From NCBI GenBank assembly GCA_002423435.1, contig DIWE01000039.1:1-36834 (forward strand): a stretch of 36,834 nucleotides of DNA, given 5' to 3'. The DNA is from Clostridiales bacterium UBA6114 (lineage in GTDB: Bacteria; Bacillota; Clostridia; Oscillospirales; Butyricicoccaceae). This document shows, piece after piece, positions 32,864 through 36,834 of this stretch. Both the position numbers and the translations under genes were made by a program. The first letter of the stretch is position 1, and every line of letters begins with the position of its first letter. The notes under the pieces were generated by a model. The model searched no databases, was not told the DNA's origin, and saw only the letters and a program-made list of their open reading frames with translations.

Positions 32864-33984
32864 TGATTGGTACCTCCCCCGACAATACTGATTGCTTCCC
32901 CGTCGTCGACAAAATCCTGCCCTTTCACAATAACGGTTTCCCCACCGGAAAGCCCGCTTAAGACCTCAACCGTTTTGCCGTCGGAAAGCCCGGTGGTCAC
33001 TTCCACCCGCTTTGCTTTCCCGTTTTCGGATACAAAAACGATCTTTTTGATCCCTTGCGTCAGAATCGACTGCGCCGGAACCAAAACTGCGTTTTCATGC
33101 TTTTCGCCGTCGAAGGACACGTTGACAAACATCCCCGGGGTAAAGCCGCCGTCCTTGTTGTCAAGCGTGATTTCAACAAGGTAAAGCTGCGTGAGCTTGT
33201 TTGCGGTCGGGGCGATTGTTTCGATTTTCGCGGGGTACGCTTTGTTTGGATCGGACGAAAGGGTCACCGTTACGGCCTGGCCCGTCTGAATCAGCGGGAG
33301 GATGTTCTCGGTGACGTTTATCTGCGCCGAGACCGTGCCGACGCGCGAGACATAGAGCGCGGGCTGTCCGGCGGACGCCGTTGCACCGGCGACAATACTG
33401 ACGGAGTTGATGACGCCCGAGGCGGGGGCGAGCATGGAGGCGTCCGACAGCGCGTCGCGGGCCGTGTCGAGCGTTGCTTTTAATTGGTCAAGCTGGGTGA
33501 GCATCTGGGCCTCCTGCTGCTTTAAGGCGAGCTCCTCCTGATCGACCTGCACCTTCGCCACGGCGCCGATGGCATAGAGCTTCTTTGTGTTTTCCAGGTT
33601 TTGACGGGCGAGGCTCAGCGCGGCCTCGGTAACCTCCGACGTCCTGTCGTAGGCGTTTTTCGCCGGGATATACTGCGTGTTGATATCCTTTGAGTCGGTG
33701 ATGAACAGAAGATCGCCCTTTCTGACCGTGTCGCCCTGCTTTACGAGAACCTCCAGCACCTTTGCGGGCGTGGCGGGAATGACCGGGATATCCTCTTCGG
33801 CAGAAATCTTGCCGGAGATCTCTTTCTTGAGCGCGATGGTGCCGACCTCGCAAAGCGAAACCTCGACCGGGACCGGCCCGGCTTCCTCCGTTTTTCCGGT
33901 CTCTTCGGAAGCCGGGTTCGAACAGCCGTAAAGCAAAACCGAAAGAAGCAAAAGCGCCGTGATCCTGAATATGGTTCGTTTCAT
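32860..33984 (-). CDS. RND efflux adaptor (membrane fusion) lipoprotein
   Basis: 374 residues, lipobox LYGC (Cys21). The order is typical of HlyD/AcrA adaptors: first lipoyl half (VSLCEVGTIALKKEISGKISAEEDIPVIP), coiled-coil hairpin (about 100-185, ALSLARQNLENTKKLYAIGAVAKVQVDQEELALKQQEAQ), second lipoyl half (LAPASGVINSVSIVAGATA), beta-barrel and membrane-proximal domain ending GQDFVDDGEAISIV. It anchors on the outer membrane-leaflet side and links the pump to the TolC-like protein. GGAGGA precedes ATG 33984. Its stop overlaps the pump ATG. Confidence 0.94.
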   Translation of the reverse strand: MKRTIFRITALLLLSVLLYGCSNPASEETGKTEEAGPVPVEVSLCEVGTIALKKEISGKISAEEDIPVIPATPAKVLEVLVKQGDTVRKGDLLFITDSKDINTQYIPAKNAYDRTSEVTEAALSLARQNLENTKKLYAIGAVAKVQVDQEELALKQQEAQMLTQLDQLKATLDTARDALSDASMLAPASGVINSVSIVAGATASAGQPALYVSRVGTVSAQINVTENILPLIQTGQAVTVTLSSDPNKAYPAKIETIAPTANKLTQLYLVEITLDNKDGGFTPGMFVNVSFDGEKHENAVLVPAQSILTQGIKKIVFVSENGKAKRVEVTTGLSDGKTVEVLSGLSGGETVIVKGQDFVDDGEAISIVGGGTNQ

Positions 33985-34017
33985 ATGGTCCTCCGTTTTT
34001 CGTTCATTAATAATCGA

Positions 34018-35241
34018 TTACTGGATGCTTGGGCTTTGCCCGGTCGAGCCGGACGGGCTTGCGGACGACGAGGAATAAATCCCGCGCAAAAGCCATTTGT
34101 AGGTCTGAATGGCAGAGGAAAGCGCGTCGGACGCGTTTTGCACCTTGACCTCCTGGCTGCCGAGTGACAGCCTTGCGCTTAATAAATCAATCTCCGAAAT
34201 CTCGCCGAGGTCGTATTTGAGCTCCGATACGGCGAGCTTATCCTTTTCAAGCTCCAGCTGATCCTGCTCGATATCAAGCGCGCGCTTTTTCTCATCCATC
34301 GCGTCGATCAGCTTCGCTTGCGTAAAGCGGATCGTTTCCTCCTCGGTATTCGCGTCCATGACCTTGTTTTCATAGTCGCGTTTGAACGTATTATACTTTT
34401 GGTCCTCGTATTCGGTATCGTCGGCATCATCGATCGCCCTTCGTTTGAGCTTTAACGCATAGCTCGCGTTTTTCGCTTTCTGAAGGTCGGCCGGGCGATC
34501 CAGTTTTTCGGCATATGTAAGGTCGGGGGAAGCGAGGGGCTTTAGTTCAAGCGGGGCGTCAAACGCCCGGCCGAGCTGCATGTTGATTTCGCCTTTTAAG
34601 GTTTTTAAGCCCGATTCGAGCGACGAAATGGCGGAACGGAGCGATTTCCTTTGGTTCTCGAGCGCCTCGAGGTCGAGGATCGTGACCTGTCCGAGCTCGT
34701 ATCGAAGCTTCATCGCCTCGAGATTCCGGTCCATCACCGCGGCGCTCTGCCGCATGTCCTCAAGCTGCCGCTCTGTGGAAAGGTAAGAGACATACATGGA
34801 CTGGACCGCCGTGACAAGCATGCAATTGACCTGATCGAGCTGCCACCCGGTCTCCTCGATCTCTTCCTTTTCGGGGGCTTTCATCGTTTGCGCCTGTGCC
34901 TTCAACGAATTTGCCGCAAAGGACAGCTGCATGAGATTGGAAGTCGCTTTGCCTTCCAGCGCGGCGATCATACCGCTTACCGACATCTCGATTTTCGCCG
35001 CCTGGGTAAAGAGATTGTTTCTCGCGGCAATCAGACCGTCGGGGTGTTTCATGTTTTCGAGCGTGTTTTTATTGCTTTTGACCGTTGGGTTGTTTTTCAG
35101 CACCTGATCTTCGATGTCCTCATAGGAAAGCGACAGAGCCGAGAGCGTCTGCGTGCCTTTTGAGGCGTCTTCCGGAGCGGCCGACGCAAAGACGGCGAAT
35201 ATCAGTGCTGCCATTAAAAACAGCGCGGCAGTGCGTTTCAT
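34018..35241 (-). CDS. TolC-family-like protein
   Basis: 407 residues with a signal peptide (about 1-22) and no lipobox. The rest is long amphipathic helices with internal duplication, as in TolC: LSYEDIEDQVLKNNPTVKSNKNTLE, then ELGQVTILDLEALENQRKSLRSAISSLESGLKTLKGEINMQLGRAF and in the second half ELEKDKLAVSELKYDLGEISEIDLLSARLSLGSQEVKVQNA. First gene of the efflux operon; GGAGGTG precedes the ATG. In diderms TolC is the outer-membrane duct; in a monoderm clostridium it may span the cell wall or be repurposed. The predicted beta-barrel strands of TolC are not obvious by eye. Confidence 0.85.
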   Translation of the reverse strand: MKRTAALFLMAALIFAVFASAAPEDASKGTQTLSALSLSYEDIEDQVLKNNPTVKSNKNTLENMKHPDGLIAARNNLFTQAAKIEMSVSGMIAALEGKATSNLMQLSFAANSLKAQAQTMKAPEKEEIEETGWQLDQVNCMLVTAVQSMYVSYLSTERQLEDMRQSAAVMDRNLEAMKLRYELGQVTILDLEALENQRKSLRSAISSLESGLKTLKGEINMQLGRAFDAPLELKPLASPDLTYAEKLDRPADLQKAKNASYALKLKRRAIDDADDTEYEDQKYNTFKRDYENKVMDANTEEETIRFTQAKLIDAMDEKKRALDIEQDQLELEKDKLAVSELKYDLGEISEIDLLSARLSLGSQEVKVQNASDALSSAIQTYKWLLRGIYSSSSASPSGSTGQSPSIQ

Positions 35242-35267
35242 AAAAACGTGGCACCTCCAAATCTAAA

Positions 35268-35285
35268 ACCGACCGAACGGTCGGT
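35268..35285. promoter_or_regulatory. TetR-type operator of the efflux operon
   Basis: Perfect inverted repeat ACCGACCG-AA-CGGTCGGT (8-bp arms) placed just downstream of the -10, over the likely transcription start. GACCG-type palindromes are common TetR sites. Regulation by the operon's own TetR is inferred. Confidence 0.8.
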
Positions 35286-35295
35286 CGGCAAATCC

Positions 35296-35324
35296 ATTAT
35301 AAGCAACAGCTGGCAAATCGTCAA
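35296..35324 (-). promoter_or_regulatory. Sigma-A promoter of the efflux operon
   Basis: Minus strand TTGACG (35324-35319), exactly 17 bases, TATAAT (35301-35296). Confidence 0.85.
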
Positions 35325-35477
35325 TAAAAGATATGTAATCAAAGTGTAAATTAAATTCGGGAGGCTTGTTATTGATTTAGGATAAGCGATATGAGACAAT
35401 AATACAGGGTCGGTTTAAAATTATGCGAAAAATGTTTTCGGATGTAGACCGGAATAAAGAAGAAAGGCGGCCTGGTT

Positions 35478-36665
35478 ATGGGGCGTTATAAAAAAATAGC
35501 GGCCTTGGCGGCCGGTATCGCTTTGATTTTTATTTTTTTGCCCGGATGCGAAAGAATGCTTGAAAGGGAATTCTATTCGGTTTCGAAGCACGACGAGCAC
35601 AAACAGGCGCCGTCTCTCCCCGACGACGGGATTTCTGATTACTATGATCTGAAAAACGCAATATTGAACCTCGTGCGGTCGGGCGTTTCCGAAAAGCTGA
35701 TCCGGATCAGCAGCTACAGCGGGAGCCTCGACGAGGATTTAAGGAATATTTCGAAAAATTTGTTGGAGCAGGATGCCCTGACCGCTTATACGGTTTCCTC
35801 CATCGTCTATGAACAGACGAGGATTTTAACCTATCAGGAGGTTCTGATCACCATCCATTATTCAAAAACGGAACAGGACACGGAAAAAATCATCGATGTG
35901 ATCAATACATCCGATTTTGAGCGGAAAGCTTCCCAGGAGCTCGCCGCTTATCCGGGCAAGCTGGTTTTCCTCTTCGGCTATTATTACGACGCCGGTTTTC
36001 AGATCTCCGACCGCTTCTTAAAGGCGTATTACAACAATCCCGATGCCGCGTACGGCCTTTCCGGTTACAAGGCGCAGCTGTATCCCGAGAGCGGAACGCA
36101 AAGGATCGCCGAAATCACCATCGAATATCTGGATTCTCCGGAAAAGCTTGCGGAGAAGTCCGGTCAGGCGGCTGCAAAGGCGGCGGAGATCGCCGCCGAA
36201 ATAAAAAACGACGACAAGGCCGTCGCGGCCATCGGTATTTACCGATATCTGCTGAAAAATGTGGAGTTTGACTCGCAGGCGATGCGCGTCGTTTCGGAAA
36301 CGGGAGGGACACAGCCGAAAAGCGACCCGTACACGGCCTTCGGCGCGCTGGTCAGCAAAACGGCGGCGCCGGAAGGGTACGCCCTTTCGTTTAAGAAGCT
36401 TTGCGATCTTGCGGGGATCGACTGCACCGTGATCTTCGGGACTTTAAAGGACAAAACGCCGGTGGTCTGGGATTTGATCAAGCTCGGCGGGCACTGGTAT
36501 CATATCGATCCCGCAATGGCCGCCATGGAGGGGAACGAATCCGGCTATTTCTGCCTAAATGACGAGGCGATGGGCAAAACGCATGAATGGAACGCCGACA
36601 GTTATCCGGCGGCGGACGGAACGGAATACAGCTACGACGCGGTCGTAAAAAGCCTGCAGAAATGA
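35478..36665 (+). CDS. Lipoprotein with inactive transglutaminase-like domain
   Basis: 395 residues, lipobox LPGC (Cys24). The C-terminal third has the transglutaminase-like core layout: YTAFGALVSKTAAPEGYALSFKKLCDLAGIDCTVIFG, then VVWDLIKLGGHWYHIDPAMA. In active enzymes the first segment carries the nucleophile (G-x-C-x-G) and the second a His before Trp. Here the Cys position is in APEGYA and the His position reads VVWD; only the Asp in HIDP remains. So it is a probable binding or structural protein of the cell envelope. The N-terminal half (about 40-220) is an unrecognised alpha/beta region. AAAGGCGG precedes ATG 35478. It is read away from the efflux operon and has no obvious partner. Confidence 0.82.
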   Translation: MGRYKKIAALAAGIALIFIFLPGCERMLEREFYSVSKHDEHKQAPSLPDDGISDYYDLKNAILNLVRSGVSEKLIRISSYSGSLDEDLRNISKNLLEQDALTAYTVSSIVYEQTRILTYQEVLITIHYSKTEQDTEKIIDVINTSDFERKASQELAAYPGKLVFLFGYYYDAGFQISDRFLKAYYNNPDAAYGLSGYKAQLYPESGTQRIAEITIEYLDSPEKLAEKSGQAAAKAAEIAAEIKNDDKAVAAIGIYRYLLKNVEFDSQAMRVVSETGGTQPKSDPYTAFGALVSKTAAPEGYALSFKKLCDLAGIDCTVIFGTLKDKTPVVWDLIKLGGHWYHIDPAMAAMEGNESGYFCLNDEAMGKTHEWNADSYPAADGTEYSYDAVVKSLQK

Positions 36666-36758
36666 CGGGGGAGTTCGATTTTGCGTACTCCGAATATGAA
36701 GGCGGGGCCGATGTGTAAAGCGGTATCCGCCTCTCGGCGCCGCTTGGCAAATTTGAGC

Positions 36759-36786
36759 TTGACTTCATTGCGATTTATGCTATAAT
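36759..36786 (+). promoter_or_regulatory. Promoter of the tRNA gene
   Basis: TTGACT (36759-36764), 16 bases, TATAAT (36781-36786), 16 bases before the tRNA 5' end. Confidence 0.8.
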
Positions 36787-36802
36787 ATCCCCTGTGTCAA
36801 AT

Positions 36803-36834
36803 GCGGATGTAGCTCATCTGGTAGAGCGCCACCT
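36803..36834 (+). tRNA. tRNA, probably tRNA-Gly (3' part outside window)
   Basis: The 5' acceptor strand GCGGATG, then TA, D-stem GCTC, D-loop with GG, GAGC, and the start of the anticodon stem CCACC. The 32 visible bases fit the tRNA-Gly(GCC) pattern of clostridia, but the window ends before the anticodon, so the amino acid is inferred. Confidence 0.85.

Overview
The window looks like a chromosomal segment of a spore-forming, moderately GC-rich member of the Clostridia (Bacillota). The evidence is a full-length spoIIE, a BclA-like collagen-repeat protein of the exosporium type, canonical Shine-Dalgarno sequences, many T-tailed hairpin terminators and typical clostridial lipoproteins. No rRNA, CRISPR array, prophage or intact insertion sequence is visible. 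A partial tRNA gene, probably tRNA-Gly, begins at the right edge.

Layout. Positions 1-1034 carry the 3' part of a collagen-like (Gly-X-Thr)n surface protein. 1220-4774 carry a D-lactate dehydrogenase and spoIIE, each apparently with its own promoter. 4886-9552 hold a small membrane protein, a CapA-type lipoprotein, tRNA-dihydrouridine synthase dusB, an ECF sigma factor and its zinc-binding anti-sigma factor (dusB, sigma and anti-sigma are joined by ATGA overlaps), and a small coiled-coil protein. A bidirectional terminator closes this block.

9709-19979 is a catabolic unit under a divergent IclR-type regulator. It encodes a TAXI-type TRAP transporter (lipoprotein receptor plus fused permease), two creatinase-fold (M24) proteins, and two complete sets of small and large aconitase/isopropylmalate-dehydratase-type subunits in the order small-large-large-small. 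The first large subunit keeps all three [4Fe-4S] cysteines. The second has lost all three (His, Thr and Asn instead) but keeps most other active-site motifs. This is the most promising candidate for an undescribed system: import of a carboxylate or amide, processing by creatinase-like enzymes, and two hydro-lyase/isomerase steps, one probably independent of an iron-sulfur cluster.

20244-27086 is a second catabolic unit under a divergent GntR/UTRA regulator. It holds an AtuA-family protein with its DUF4387 partner, a sodium:solute symporter that seems to lack an ATG start, a class I amidotransferase-type hydrolase (C26), a DctM-like permease without a visible receptor, and a small two-helix membrane protein. 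Clear sigma-A promoters and palindromes lie between gntR and atuA.

27402-35241 is on the minus strand: a secreted protein with a copper-amine-oxidase-N-like domain, then a TolC-like protein, an RND adaptor, an RND pump and a TetR regulator in one overlapping operon, with a perfect TetR-type palindrome just downstream of its promoter. A 184-bp MITE-like inverted-repeat element lies at 27129-27312. 35478-36665 encodes a lipoprotein with a transglutaminase-like fold that lacks the catalytic Cys and His. The substrates of both catabolic units cannot be read from the sequence.
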